A stretch of 56,139 nt of DNA, from contig OMYA01000012.1 in the NCBI GenBank assembly GCA_900315175.1, positions 1-56,139 of the forward strand, written 5' to 3'. The DNA is from an uncultured Bacteroidales bacterium (lineage in GTDB: Bacteria; Bacteroidota; Bacteroidia; Bacteroidales; F082). Each line of letters starts with the position of its first letter. Position 1 is the first letter of the stretch. The position numbers and the translations under genes were made by a program. Of the stretch, positions 35,251-43,939 are shown in pieces. Under the pieces are notes generated by a model. The model was not told the origin of the DNA, ran no database searches, and worked only from the letters and a program-made list of their open reading frames with translations.

Positions 35251-35801
35251 TTTTCACTAAGTTCTTTTAGCAGCTCGAGATATTCGTCATACGCTGCTGT
35301 TCCGGCGAGGTCTTTGAGGGCGTCGGCGAGGATGGTGTAATACCACACTATGTCTTCTTTGCCATTGGGGGCGCTGAAGCGTTGCCAGAGGTCGTCGCCG
35401 ATTTTATGGTAGTCGGTAACGATGTTGTAGAGGTTGGAGTATTTGTCGCCGAATGCCACTATCTTGCTGTCGAGAGATGCTGTGGCGATGATGTCGGCCT
35501 GTGCTTGTTTGCGGTCGCGCCATGGGGCGTCGTGCGGCAGTTGTGAGGTATCTATCTGCACCAGTGATGCCACGCGTTCGCCGAACTCCTGGCGTATCTG
35601 TTCGATGGTGACGTCGGTGTCTTCCACGGTGTCGTGCAGCATGGCGGCAGCCAGCATCTCGGGGTCATCGGTGAGTGTGGCGACGATGCAGGTGGCTTCC
35701 ATAGGGTGGAGTATATAAGGATAACCCTTGCCTTTGCGCGGTGTGCCGGCATGGGCGTCGATGGCGAATTTCGCGGCTTTATCGAATAGATCGGTGTTCA
35801 T
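35247..35801 (-). CDS. Small alarmone hydrolase (HD domain, SpoT/MESH1-like)
   Basis: A single HD-domain protein of 184 residues. The manganese and catalytic residues of (p)ppGpp hydrolases are present: H32 in YILHP, H56-D57 and E60-D61 in MLHDTVEDTD, and D119 in FGDKYSNL. It would remove the 3' diphosphate from (p)ppGpp or a related product. No synthetase domain is attached. It starts 15 bases after the stop of a RelA/SpoT-type synthetase gene, so the pair can make and destroy the same signal. Confidence 0.88.
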   Translation of the reverse strand: MNTDLFDKAAKFAIDAHAGTPRKGKGYPYILHPMEATCIVATLTDDPEMLAAAMLHDTVEDTDVTIEQIRQEFGERVASLVQIDTSQLPHDAPWRDRKQAQADIIATASLDSKIVAFGDKYSNLYNIVTDYHKIGDDLWQRFSAPNGKEDIVWYYTILADALKDLAGTAAYDEYLELLKELSEK

Positions 35802-35816
35802 ATCTGAATTAAAACT

Positions 35817-36896
35817 TTATATGATATTGACTCTATGTGCTTGTTTGAAGATACGTTCGGCCGACTGGACGTTGTAGTCGTTCTTGCCGTAGAGGGTGTC
35901 GAACATACGGACGAGGCCTGCTTCGCCGAAGCCTTTTTTCAGGATGTAGACGATGCAGAGGTTCTGCAGTGCTATTGATGATGCCAGGATGTCGAGGCCG
36001 GTGCCTGCCAGTTGTACGAGAGCCAGCTGATAAGCGCTGTCGCTGTAATCGTTTCTCATCCGCACCACGTCGCCGATAGTCTCCATCTTCAGCAGCAGCA
36101 GGACGTTAAAATAAGGCATCAGGCTGTCGTCGTACACCTCGGCATGGTTGATGTTGGCCATCTTGTCGACGAGTCGTCGGAACGGGTTGAGGGCTATGAA
36201 AGAGCGGAAGGTGTCGCCGTTGAATGGCACCTCATCGAAGTTGCCGCTTGCCACGAGCGACTGCACCTTACGGCGGTATTCCGTGATGTCTTTACGTATC
36301 TGGCTGAACTGCTCGTCGGCGAGCTCGAGGATGCCTGCCAGACGTGTCATGCTGCGCTGGTATTCACGCGGTATCTCGACATCGGTCTTATAGCCCATGT
36401 CGTGCTGCATGTTAGCCCACACATGCTGCAGGGTGCTGCGCATCTGTAACTCGAAACGTATCTCGTTGAGTTCGGGCATTGCCGGGTCTTCGTATAATGT
36501 TTTCGGCAAACGGCAGATATAATGCAGCGACATGTATCCGAAGCGGTCTATCTCCAGCATCTTACGCTTGTCGACGGTGTTGTCCCAGTCGATCTCGAAC
36601 AGTTTCTCGGCGATGGCGGCGATGACATCCACCTCGTCGCTAAAAAATGTGATGATGCGCACGCCGAGGATGTCGGTGATATCGTCAAGAGAGTGGTATT
36701 TGTAGCCTTTCAGCTCCAGCTTGCCGGTGAGGCTCTGTTCTGTCTTGATGCGGGAGTCGATGCCTGCCACAATGATGTGATTCTCGTCGAGATATTGCTG
36801 AAGGCGTTCTGTCACTATGGAGCGTAGCTTTTCGAAGACAGGCAGTTTCTTGCGATATTTGTCGAGAATCATCTCGCAGTGCATATCCAGTTTCAT
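35817..36896 (-). CDS. RelA/SpoT-domain nucleotidyltransferase, small alarmone synthetase-like
   Basis: Residues 40-170 form a RelA/SpoT synthetase domain: R49, K51 and K59 in SRIKTEQSLTGKL, D75 in DDITDILGVRII, FGYMSLHYI (about 119-127), and the catalytic glutamate E149 in FELQMRSTLQHVWANMQHD. The key residues are intact, so it should transfer pyrophosphate from ATP to a guanine nucleotide, or to tRNA as some toxic relatives do. There is no hydrolase domain, TGS or ACT. Residues 190-359 form an all-helical extension of unknown role. It is first in an operon with the hydrolase and cupin. Confidence 0.85.
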   Translation of the reverse strand: MKLDMHCEMILDKYRKKLPVFEKLRSIVTERLQQYLDENHIIVAGIDSRIKTEQSLTGKLELKGYKYHSLDDITDILGVRIITFFSDEVDVIAAIAEKLFEIDWDNTVDKRKMLEIDRFGYMSLHYICRLPKTLYEDPAMPELNEIRFELQMRSTLQHVWANMQHDMGYKTDVEIPREYQRSMTRLAGILELADEQFSQIRKDITEYRRKVQSLVASGNFDEVPFNGDTFRSFIALNPFRRLVDKMANINHAEVYDDSLMPYFNVLLLLKMETIGDVVRMRNDYSDSAYQLALVQLAGTGLDILASSIALQNLCIVYILKKGFGEAGLVRMFDTLYGKNDYNVQSAERIFKQAHRVNII

Positions 36897-36911
36897 GTTG
36901 AAAAATATTAA

Positions 36912-37997
36912 TTATACTATAATTTTCACTCTGAAGCCCAGCGTGGTAGGTTCCTCGACGATCCCTTTGGAAAGCTCTTTGACGGGAATCATCAGGCTCT
37001 GGTCAATATCTTGAATTGGCGAGCTGCTGATATCGCGAATCATGAAGTCGAGGGCAGTCACATTGTTCTGTTCGCTATGTGTCAGACGCACGGTGAGCGG
37101 GCGGTAGTTTGGCAAAACCTGTTCTATCATCTGGTTGGTAATTTGTTCCACCGCATCGTTTTTCGCTGCGATGTTGTATTTGATGCAGAACTGTGCCATG
37201 CTGGAATGCATTCCGAGGAGGTCGAAGTCGGGGCCGTCGACTTCGAACACCAGCTTGTGGATGCGTTGCACGAAGGCTTTGGTGGCACTGTGCACAGGGT
37301 TCTCGAATATCTGCTGTGGTGTGCCGTCTTCGTGGATGTAGCCGTCGTACATGAAGAAGATGCGTGTGCTGACATCGTGGGCGAACTTCATCTCGTGGGT
37401 GACGATGAGCATGGTCATGCCTTCCTTTGCGAGTTGTCGGATGACGCTGAGCACCTCGCCCACCATCGTTGGGTCGAGGGCAGAGGTGGGCTCGTCAAAG
37501 AGAATCACCTCGGGGTGCATAGCCAGACAACGGGCGATGGCAATACGCTGTTTTTGTCCGCCCGACAGGTCTGACGGCATGGCGTGGGCTTTCTCGGCGA
37601 GTCCCACCTTACGCAGCAGCGAGATGGCTTCTTCTTCGGCTTCTTGTTTGCTGATGCCGCGCAGAAGCATCGGTGCCATGGTGATGTTGTCGAGGATGGA
37701 TAGATGATCGAAGAGGTTGAAGCTCTGGAACACCATGCCCACTTTCTGGCGTAGCTTGTTGAGCGGGTATCCTTTTGCGAGGATGTTTTCGCCGTCGACG
37801 ATGATTTCGCCACTTGTCGGAGGGTCCATCACGTTGATGGCGCGCAGCAGGGTGCTTTTGCCAGTGCCCGATGGTCCTATGATGCTGATGACCTCGCCTT
37901 TGGAGATCTCGCAGTTGATATCTTTCAAAACCTGCAGCTTCGAGCCGTCAGGGTTGGTGAATGTCTTGGTAAGATGTTTTATAGTAATCATAATCAT
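36912..37997 (-). CDS. Polar amino-acid ABC transporter ATPase with unusual C-terminal extension
   Basis: Residues 1-245 are a GlnQ/HisP-type ATPase: Walker A IGPSGTGKSTLL, Q-loop VFQSFNLFDH, signature LSGGQKQR, Walker B ILFDEPTSALD and H-loop VTHE. Typical members stop near 245; this one has about 115 more residues (VFEVDGPDFDLLGMHSSM ... LGFRVKIIV) of mixed alpha/beta that I cannot assign. A regulatory domain, as NIL is in MetN, is a plausible analogy. The ATG at 37997 overlaps the stop of the permease gene (ATGA). Confidence 0.9.
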   Translation of the reverse strand: MIMITIKHLTKTFTNPDGSKLQVLKDINCEISKGEVISIIGPSGTGKSTLLRAINVMDPPTSGEIIVDGENILAKGYPLNKLRQKVGMVFQSFNLFDHLSILDNITMAPMLLRGISKQEAEEEAISLLRKVGLAEKAHAMPSDLSGGQKQRIAIARCLAMHPEVILFDEPTSALDPTMVGEVLSVIRQLAKEGMTMLIVTHEMKFAHDVSTRIFFMYDGYIHEDGTPQQIFENPVHSATKAFVQRIHKLVFEVDGPDFDLLGMHSSMAQFCIKYNIAAKNDAVEQITNQMIEQVLPNYRPLTVRLTHSEQNNVTALDFMIRDISSSPIQDIDQSLMIPVKELSKGIVEEPTTLGFRVKIIV

Positions 37998-39463
37998 TTC
38001 TTGTTTTCATTTTTAACGATGAGATCCAATGCTTTGCCCAAAAGCCAGGCTAAGATGAAATATAATATTGTGACGATGAGCAGGGGGAAGAATGCGTCGA
38101 AGGTGCGAGAACGGATGATGTCGCTGGCGCGTGTGAGGTCCTGGATGGCGATATAACCCACGATGGAGGTGGTCTTCAACAGTGAGATGGCTTCGCCTTT
38201 GTATACTGGCATCACGTTGCGAATTGCCTGTGGAGCCACGATATGGCGGAAAGTCTGCCATTTGGTGAGGCCCAGTGCCAGGCCTGCTTCGCTCTGTCCC
38301 TTGCTCACGGCGTTTATCGCTGTGCGGAACATCTCGCTGACGTAGGCGGCGAAGTTCAGTGCGAAGGATATCACAGCCACTGCCGTGCCTCCCATGCCCG
38401 TTGGCACCAATATGACGTAGAACATTATCATCAGGAACACCAGCATTGGGATGCCGCGCATGATGTCGATATACGCTGCCGCTGTTTTGGCAAGCCATTT
38501 ACGGCGGCTCATGCGCATCCAGCAGATGCCTGCGCCGACGAGCGAGCCCAGGAATATTGCGAAAACGGATATCTTCACTGTCTCCCAGAGGCCGTCGGTG
38601 ATGTACGTCCAACGGTTTTCGACGATGAGGTTGTTATACACCATCTCCTTCATCTTTGTGAAGAAACTTGCGGAGGCTTGTGCGTTCTCGTCTTTCACAT
38701 AATATGCGGAGCGTATGCTTCCATAGCTGGATGAGAAATCCATGGTCTTCTGACGTTCCTCGGTGATGAAGATACCACCGGTAAATATGTCGATTTTGCC
38801 GGTCTGCAGTGCCGTAATAGCCGAAACTAAAGGATAAAACTCAAAAACGACAGGACGTCCGGCATAACGTCCGAACCGTAGTAGCAGTTCAGGCTCCAAG
38901 CCACGCCAGTCGTCGCCCGCATGATAATCCATAGGTGGCAATTCTATACATGGGGCCACGCGGAGCGGTTTGCCTGTAGGCACTGGACCCAGGTCGGGTA
39001 TCTTGGCCTCGGAATAGTTATCGCATAGTAACCAGCGGTCCCAGATTTCCTTCATCTCGCCGGTGGCGATGAGGGAGTCGATGAAATATGACAGTGAGTC
39101 GCGAAGCCCAGGCTCGTTTTTCCTCATGGGGAATCCGCAAGGTATCGCCTCGTCGCCATAGAAGGCTATACGAAGTCCGAGCCGTCTCATCTCTTCTGAC
39201 GAGAGGCTGCTTTCGTCTTCGACAAAGACATCCACTTTGCCTTGTGAGAGTGCCATCAAAGCGTCGGCAGTTAAGTTAAACTTCATTGTGGTGATGTCGG
39301 TACGTTTGGACAGACGTAAATCGTGGGCGGTGCCCGTCATCATGCCTACCTTCAGCCCGCTGAGGTCGGCTTCGGAGTGCATCTCCTTCAGCTGTTGGTT
39401 TTCCCTACAGCTTGTCAGAAGAAGCATCAGGACCGCAGCCATTACTAAAAATCTTCTTTTCAT
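37994..39463 (-). CDS. Amino-acid ABC transporter, substrate-binding regions fused to permease
   Basis: A 489-residue lipoprotein-type signal (LLLTSC) precedes two type-3 solute-binding-like segments: about residues 35-150 (LKVGMMTGTAHDL ... KEIWDRWL) and 165-280 (LRVAPCIELPPMDYH ... TEERQKTMDFSSSY). A HisM/GlnP-type permease domain follows (about 300-480) with the EAA loop EAGLALGLTKWQTFRHIVAPQA. Fused binding-protein/permease polypeptides are known for glutamine-type importers. The binding segments look shortened compared with free binding proteins. It works with the ATPase encoded next to it. Confidence 0.88.
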   Translation of the reverse strand: MKRRFLVMAAVLMLLLTSCRENQQLKEMHSEADLSGLKVGMMTGTAHDLRLSKRTDITTMKFNLTADALMALSQGKVDVFVEDESSLSSEEMRRLGLRIAFYGDEAIPCGFPMRKNEPGLRDSLSYFIDSLIATGEMKEIWDRWLLCDNYSEAKIPDLGPVPTGKPLRVAPCIELPPMDYHAGDDWRGLEPELLLRFGRYAGRPVVFEFYPLVSAITALQTGKIDIFTGGIFITEERQKTMDFSSSYGSIRSAYYVKDENAQASASFFTKMKEMVYNNLIVENRWTYITDGLWETVKISVFAIFLGSLVGAGICWMRMSRRKWLAKTAAAYIDIMRGIPMLVFLMIMFYVILVPTGMGGTAVAVISFALNFAAYVSEMFRTAINAVSKGQSEAGLALGLTKWQTFRHIVAPQAIRNVMPVYKGEAISLLKTTSIVGYIAIQDLTRASDIIRSRTFDAFFPLLIVTILYFILAWLLGKALDLIVKNENKK

Positions 39464-39512
39464 AGTGCTTGGTGTTTGTAGGTTGCCAATGTTTATTAAA
39501 TTGCAAATATAA

Positions 39513-41204
39513 TTATCTGATAATCTGCATGTTTTTTGTATCCACCAGATGGCGGTCGGTGAGTTTGAGGCTTGGGATGACAGGCAGTGCCATGAAGGAC
39601 ATGGTGATGAATGGTGACATCATCATGCAGCCTGTTTTGTGTACCATTTCGTGCAGCATCATCGTGCGGAAGGCTATCTCATGACCATTCAACGGAGTCA
39701 TCAGTCCGGCAATGGGCAGAGGTATGTCGTTCATCTCGTTGGCACTGACCACCACGAGTCCTCCTCCCATCTCGATGACACGGTTGACGGCCCGCACTAT
39801 GTATGTGTCGTTGGAGCCTATGGCCACGATGTTGTGGCAGTCGTGGGCCACTGAGCCTGCGATGGCGCCTTGGGTGATGCCGAAGCCTCGTATCAGGCCA
39901 ACCTTGGGTTTTGCTCCTGGCTTGAAACGGTTATATACCACTATCTTCTGCACCTCAAGCCAAGGATATGTTTCGCTAAACCAGCTGTCGGTCATGTTCA
40001 CCTCATCATGTTCAGTGAGCAGGCTGCCGTCGGTGGCACAGATGATATGTTCGGTGTCACCGGGTTTGATATGGTAAAATATGTCCTTTTCAGTGATGGG
40101 TGTGGCCTTGAAGTGATTGGGATAATTCGGAAAACTATCCAAAAATTCGGAAATTTTCTGCTGAGAGTACAAGGCTTGATCAGTTGAGTTGTAATCAAAG
40201 ACCTCCTCTCCTCTGATGATGGTTTTCTGAACCCTGAAGTGTGGTCCGATGTTATCTGTTATGATAAATGTGGCTGGGTCGCCTTTTTGCAGCAGTCCCC
40301 AGTCGAGGTGATAGTGCCGTTGGGCATTGACGCACGCAGCCTGCAGTATGTCCCAAAGGTCGTATCCGTCAGCCAGTGCCCGTTTCACGATGTTATTGAT
40401 ATGTCCGTGCACGAAGTCTTCAGTGTGGCAGTCGTCGGTGCAGAACATCACCATATCAGGGTTTTCCCCGATGAGCGGACACAGCTGTTCGTAATCTTTG
40501 GCGGCGCTGCCCTCTCGTATGATGACTTTCATACCTGCATTGATGCATGAGAGACCTTCTTCCAGCGTCGAGCATTCATGTTCGGTGGTGATGCCAGCGG
40601 CTGCATACCGGTTACGCTGGTTGTACATCAGTCCGGGAGCGTGGCCATCAACAGGCTTGCCGTAGCGTCGGGCGGCTTCTATCTTACGCAGCACCTTTTT
40701 GTCGCCTGCCATCACGCTTTGGTAGTTCATCACCTCGGCCAGAAAGCCGATGTCATCGCGTGCCATCAGTTTTTCGATGTCTTCGGCATCGATAGTGGCG
40801 CCGTTGGTCTCCATGTCACCTCCCATGGCTGGCACACAGCTGGGAGCGCCGAAGCAGAAGTTGAATTGTGCCATCTGTCCCGAGCGTATCATAAAATCAA
40901 CGCCCGCCACGCCAAGCACATTGGCAATCTCGTGGGGGTCGGTGACCACACCGATGGTGCCGTGGCTCACGGCGATGCGTGCAAACTCGTGAGGCACCAT
41001 CATGCTGCTCTCGATATGCACGTGGCTGTCGATGAAGCCCGGCATCAGATAAGGATACGGCTTTTCTCTTTTGGGAAGCTCGCAGCTTTTTATATCGACG
41101 ACCTTCCCGTTTTTCACGGTCAGCGTGCCGTTGATAATCTTGCGTGCCATCACGTCAACAATATGTCCTTGGTAAATAGTCTCTTCGTTTGTCATCCTCG
41201 CCAT
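39513..41204 (-). CDS. ade: Adenine deaminase
   Basis: Amidohydrolase converting adenine to hypoxanthine in purine salvage. The family features are PGFIDSHVHIESSMM (metal ligands), GTIGVVTDPHEIANVLG, VDGHAPGL, EHECS and FCTDDCHTED. The C-terminal adenase domain (GSVAHDCHNIVAIGSND) is present. I start at ATG 41204 (MARMTNEETIYQGHIVDV), giving 563 residues; an ATG three codons on is also possible, while the longest frame to 41237 would run over a -7 element. It stands alone between the ABC genes and a transporter. Confidence 0.93.
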   Translation of the reverse strand: MARMTNEETIYQGHIVDVMARKIINGTLTVKNGKVVDIKSCELPKREKPYPYLMPGFIDSHVHIESSMMVPHEFARIAVSHGTIGVVTDPHEIANVLGVAGVDFMIRSGQMAQFNFCFGAPSCVPAMGGDMETNGATIDAEDIEKLMARDDIGFLAEVMNYQSVMAGDKKVLRKIEAARRYGKPVDGHAPGLMYNQRNRYAAAGITTEHECSTLEEGLSCINAGMKVIIREGSAAKDYEQLCPLIGENPDMVMFCTDDCHTEDFVHGHINNIVKRALADGYDLWDILQAACVNAQRHYHLDWGLLQKGDPATFIITDNIGPHFRVQKTIIRGEEVFDYNSTDQALYSQQKISEFLDSFPNYPNHFKATPITEKDIFYHIKPGDTEHIICATDGSLLTEHDEVNMTDSWFSETYPWLEVQKIVVYNRFKPGAKPKVGLIRGFGITQGAIAGSVAHDCHNIVAIGSNDTYIVRAVNRVIEMGGGLVVVSANEMNDIPLPIAGLMTPLNGHEIAFRTMMLHEMVHKTGCMMMSPFITMSFMALPVIPSLKLTDRHLVDTKNMQIIR

Positions 41205-41234
41205 TGTAAAAAAAACTAAACGGTAATAGAGACG

Positions 41235-41242
41235 CAAATTTA
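41235..41242 (-). promoter_or_regulatory. -7 promoter element of ade
   Basis: Minus-strand TAAATTTG, 30 bases before the ATG. Confidence 0.45.
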
Positions 41243-41307
41243 CATAAAATTTCGGATTAAAAAAAAGAAAATGAAGATTTTTATGTATTTTGTGCCAAAT
41301 ATTATTA

Positions 41308-41376
41308 AAGCGGCGACCTTAAAGCCCTTAAGGCCATTAAAGCCCTTAAAGTCGCCGCTAAAGGCCCTTAAGGCCC
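41308..41376. repeat. Family C repeat (TTAAAGCCCTTAAGG) at the end of the AAE transporter gene
   Basis: GCGGCGAC (41310-41317) pairs with GTCGCCGC (41351-41358). Around and between them are alternating TTAAAGCCCTTAAGGCC words. It runs up to the stop codon of the transporter gene and may terminate it. Related copies are at 49437 and 50711. Confidence 0.8.
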
Positions 41377-42558
41377 TTACATCGCCAGCAGCACCAGCAG
41401 CTGGGCGGTGAAGATTCTTAAAAACATCGTCAGAGGATATACTGTGGCGTAGCCCATGTTGGGCAGTTTGCAGCCTTCTGGGGCGATGTTGTTGGCGAAG
41501 GCGAGTGTCGGAGGGTCGGTGTGAGAGCCGCCGATGAAGCCCATGAGGGTGTAGTAGTTAATTTTTAATACAAGACGACCAAATGTCGCCACAATTATTG
41601 GAGGCACCATGGTGATGATGACGCCGTAGAGCACCCAGATGTAATGTTCTGTCACTGTGGTTACGAACACGCCGCCAGCGCCGAGGCCCACGCCTGCTAA
41701 GAACAGCGCTATGCCCACCTCACGGAGCATCCACACGCCATGGCTGTCGGTGAAGTCGGTGGTGAGCCAGCCTTTCTTAACGCCCATCCAGCTGCCTATG
41801 ATGGCGGCTACCAAAGGACCGCCTGCCAGACCGAGTTTCAGAGGAGCGTCCATGCCCACAGGAATCGGGATGGAGCCGATGACGATGCCGACGGCGATGA
41901 TGATAAACAACGGGATGAGGTTGACCTTATGACGCTGCGATGTCGGGGTGGCCGACTTAGTCTCTATTTCGATGCCCAGGTCGGAAGGTTCGTTTTTCAC
42001 ATCGATTTTGCACAACGGGCGCAAAATGATGCATGTCGTAATCATTCCCACGACGGCTAAAGGATAGGTGACAGCGTAGCCAGCTGCCAAACGGTCGGCG
42101 GCACCTGTGATGCCAAGGTCGGTGACAGCCTGCTGTGCTGCCGAGAGACCTGGTGTGTTGGTGATGGCACCGGTGTAGACACCAGTCATGTCGGCGAGGC
42201 TCTCGTTCGCAAGCTTGGCGATGATGACAGTAACCACGACACCGAGTCCCACGTTGACAAGTGCCATGAGGTTCATCGCCAGACCGCCTTTTTTAAACGA
42301 TTTGAAGAAGCCTGGTCCCACCTGCAAGCCCACGGCAGTGACGAACAAAATCAAGCCGAACTCCCTGATGATGTGGAGCATGTTGTTGTTGAGCGTTACG
42401 CCGAGCGCACTCAAGATGATGCCCACAAACAGCACCCATGTGATACCCAAAGAGATTTTGGCGACTTTTATTCTGCCAAGGAGCAGTCCTAAAAATATCG
42501 ACACTGCGAGGTAAAACACCGTCGGTCCGACGCCGGAGCCTGTGAAGAGATTATACAT
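41377..42558 (-). CDS. AAE/YidE-type membrane transporter without RCK_C domains
   Basis: There are 393 residues with about ten membrane segments in two similar halves: GVGPTVFYLAVSIFLGLLLGRIKV ... FGLILFVTAVGLQVGPGFF and GIALFLAGVGLGAGGVFV ... GFIGGSHTDPPTLAFAN. These repeats define the aspartate:alanine exchanger (AAE/YidE) family, which normally has two TrkA-C (RCK_C) domains between the halves and 550 or more residues. Here only a short loop (IDVKNEPSDLGIEIETKSATPTSQRHK) joins them. Substrate unknown, likely an organic anion. I start at MYNLFTGSG (42558); a longer frame is made only of 7-bp repeats. Confidence 0.82.
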   Translation of the reverse strand: MYNLFTGSGVGPTVFYLAVSIFLGLLLGRIKVAKISLGITWVLFVGIILSALGVTLNNNMLHIIREFGLILFVTAVGLQVGPGFFKSFKKGGLAMNLMALVNVGLGVVVTVIIAKLANESLADMTGVYTGAITNTPGLSAAQQAVTDLGITGAADRLAAGYAVTYPLAVVGMITTCIILRPLCKIDVKNEPSDLGIEIETKSATPTSQRHKVNLIPLFIIIAVGIVIGSIPIPVGMDAPLKLGLAGGPLVAAIIGSWMGVKKGWLTTDFTDSHGVWMLREVGIALFLAGVGLGAGGVFVTTVTEHYIWVLYGVIITMVPPIIVATFGRLVLKINYYTLMGFIGGSHTDPPTLAFANNIAPEGCKLPNMGYATVYPLTMFLRIFTAQLLVLLAM

Positions 42559-42564
42559 TTTACT

Positions 42565-42597
42565 AATTGATAATTGATAATTGATAATTGAAAATTG
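42565..42597 (-). repeat. 7-bp simple tandem repeat in the transporter leader
   Basis: AATTGAT is repeated about 4.5 times (42565-42597, last copies diverged), seven bases before the ATG. Copy-number change here would alter leader length or promoter spacing. Confidence 0.8.
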
Positions 42598-42642
42598 CCC
42601 CACTAATGCAGGGCAATTTCCGACATATTTGCTTTTTATAAA

Positions 42643-43644
42643 TTAGTCACCAAGTGTTGCCACCATGACAGCTTTGATGGTGTGCATACGGTTCTCGGCT
42701 TCGTCGAACACGATGCTGTTCTTGCCTTCGAACACCTCTTCTGTCACTTCGATGCCGTCGAGGCCGAACTGTTTGTTGACGTCGCGGCCGACCTGTGTCT
42801 CGAGGTTGTGATATGCTGGGAGGCAGTGCATGAACTTGCAGTTCGGGTTGCCTGTCATGTCCATCATCTTCTGGTTGACCTGGTAAGGACGGAGGAGGTC
42901 GATACGCTGTTTCCAGACCTCAGCTGGCTCGCCCATTGATACCCACACGTCGGTGTAGAGGAAGTCGCAGCCTTTGACGCCTTTCGCGACGTCGTCGGTC
43001 ACTGTGACCTTTGCGCCTGTCTCTTTAGCGATTTTCTTGCAGGTGTCGATGAGTTCTTTTGAAGGCTGAAGCTCTTTTGGAGCCACGATGCGGACGTCCA
43101 TACCCATTTTTGCGCCGCCGACCATCAAGCTGTTACCCATGTTGAAGCGGGCATCGCCGATGTAAGCGTAAGTGACCTGGTTGAGAGGTTTGTCGACATG
43201 TTCCTGCATGGTGAGGAAGTCGGCGAGGATCTGTGTCGGGTGGAACTCGTTGGTGAGGCCGTTCCAAACCGGAACACCGGCATATTGTGCGAGCTCTTCC
43301 ACTGTCTTCTGGGCGAAGCCGCGGTATTCGATACCGTCGTACATACGTCCGAGAACGCGTGCTGTATCCTTCATTGATTCCTTAACACCGATCTGTGAGC
43401 CTGTTGGGCCGAGGTAAGTGACGTGAGCGCCCTGGTCGTAAGCTGCTGTCTCGAAAGCGCAGCGTGTACGTGTCGAGGTCTTCTCGAAAATGAGGGCGAT
43501 GTTCTTGCCTTTCAAACGTGGCTGTTCTGTGCCGGTGTATTTGGCGTGCTTGAGGTCAGCTGCCAATGTGAGGAAGAACTTGATTTCTTCTGGAGTGAAG
43601 TCTAAAAGCTTCAGGAAGCTTCTGTTTCTGAGGTTGAATGCCAT
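42643..43644 (-). CDS. argF: Ornithine carbamoyltransferase
   Basis: Makes citrulline from ornithine and carbamoyl phosphate in arginine synthesis. The carbamoyl-phosphate loop is [12 protein letters not shown] (about residue 55), with [11 protein letters not shown] near 145, the ornithine site DVWVSMGE, and the active-site cysteine in FMHCLPAYH (about 274). The 333 residues match the classical enzyme that uses ornithine, not the N-acetylornithine or succinylornithine variants known in some Bacteroidota, although specificity cannot be fully settled by eye. It is monocistronic. Confidence 0.9.
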   Translation of the reverse strand: MAFNLRNRSFLKLLDFTPEEIKFFLTLAADLKHAKYTGTEQPRLKGKNIALIFEKTSTRTRCAFETAAYDQGAHVTYLGPTGSQIGVKESMKDTARVLGRMYDGIEYRGFAQKTVEELAQYAGVPVWNGLTNEFHPTQILADFLTMQEHVDKPLNQVTYAYIGDARFNMGNSLMVGGAKMGMDVRIVAPKELQPSKELIDTCKKIAKETGAKVTVTDDVAKGVKGCDFLYTDVWVSMGEPAEVWKQRIDLLRPYQVNQKMMDMTGNPNCKFMHCLPAYHNLETQVGRDVNKQFGLDGIEVTEEVFEGKNSIVFDEAENRMHTIKAVMVATLGD

Positions 43645-43680
43645 AATTATTTTATTTTTAAGTTGTTATCAAAATTTTTG

Positions 43681-43688
43681 CAAAAGTA
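43681..43688 (-). promoter_or_regulatory. -7 promoter element of argF
   Basis: Minus-strand TACTTTTG, 36 bases before the ATG. Confidence 0.45.
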
Positions 43689-43734
43689 GTAATTTTTTTA
43701 ATGATAATAGGTATATAAAAATATTTTTAACATT

Positions 43735-43768
43735 TTTGTTGTACGTATTAAAAAATGTAGTAATTTTG
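43735..43768 (+). promoter_or_regulatory. Promoter of tRNA-Lys
   Basis: TTTGTTG (43735-43741) holds two possible -33 words, with TAATTTTG (43761-43768) 19-22 bp on. The tRNA begins 16 bases later. Confidence 0.65.
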
Positions 43769-43784
43769 CAGCTCGAAAAATGAT

Positions 43785-43857
43785 GCATCCTTAGCTCAGT
43801 TGGTAGAGCAATTGACTCTTAATCAATGGGTCCAGGGTTCGAATCCCTGAGGATGTA
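43785..43857 (+). tRNA. tRNA-Lys (anticodon CTT)
   Basis: A 73-nt cloverleaf: acceptor GCATCCT with AGGATGT, D-arm AGCTCAGTTGGTAGAGC, anticodon stem-loop TTGA-CTCTTAA-TCAA with anticodon CTT, and T-arm GGGTTCGAATCCC. CCA is not encoded. It reads AAG codons and has its own promoter and terminator. Confidence 0.95.
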
Positions 43858-43872
43858 CAAAAATTTCAGAAG

Positions 43873-43900
43873 AGACGTCATAATAGACGTCTTTTTTTTT
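43873..43900 (+). terminator. Terminator of tRNA-Lys (family D palindrome)
   Basis: AGACGTC (43873-43879) pairs with GACGTCT (43886-43892) and is followed by a run of T. The sequence nearly matches the palindrome at 30198. Confidence 0.85.
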
Positions 43901-43919
43901 GTTTAAATTAATTTTTTTA

Positions 43920-43927
43920 TATTTTTG
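43920..43927 (+). promoter_or_regulatory. -7 element before the regulator pseudogene
   Basis: TATTTTTG, 12 bases before the ATG at 43940. Confidence 0.45.
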
Positions 43928-43939
43928 CGACTTGATTCT

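Noticed and set aside
35247..36896. A split bifunctional Rel/SpoT gene
   Set aside because: Order is reversed (synthetase first), TGS and ACT domains are absent, and each gene has its own complete start and domain, so they are separate small enzymes.
40578..41219. Long plus-strand frame opposite the adenine deaminase gene
   Set aside because: It is a histidine- and valine-rich antisense shadow of a well-conserved gene, with no promoter.
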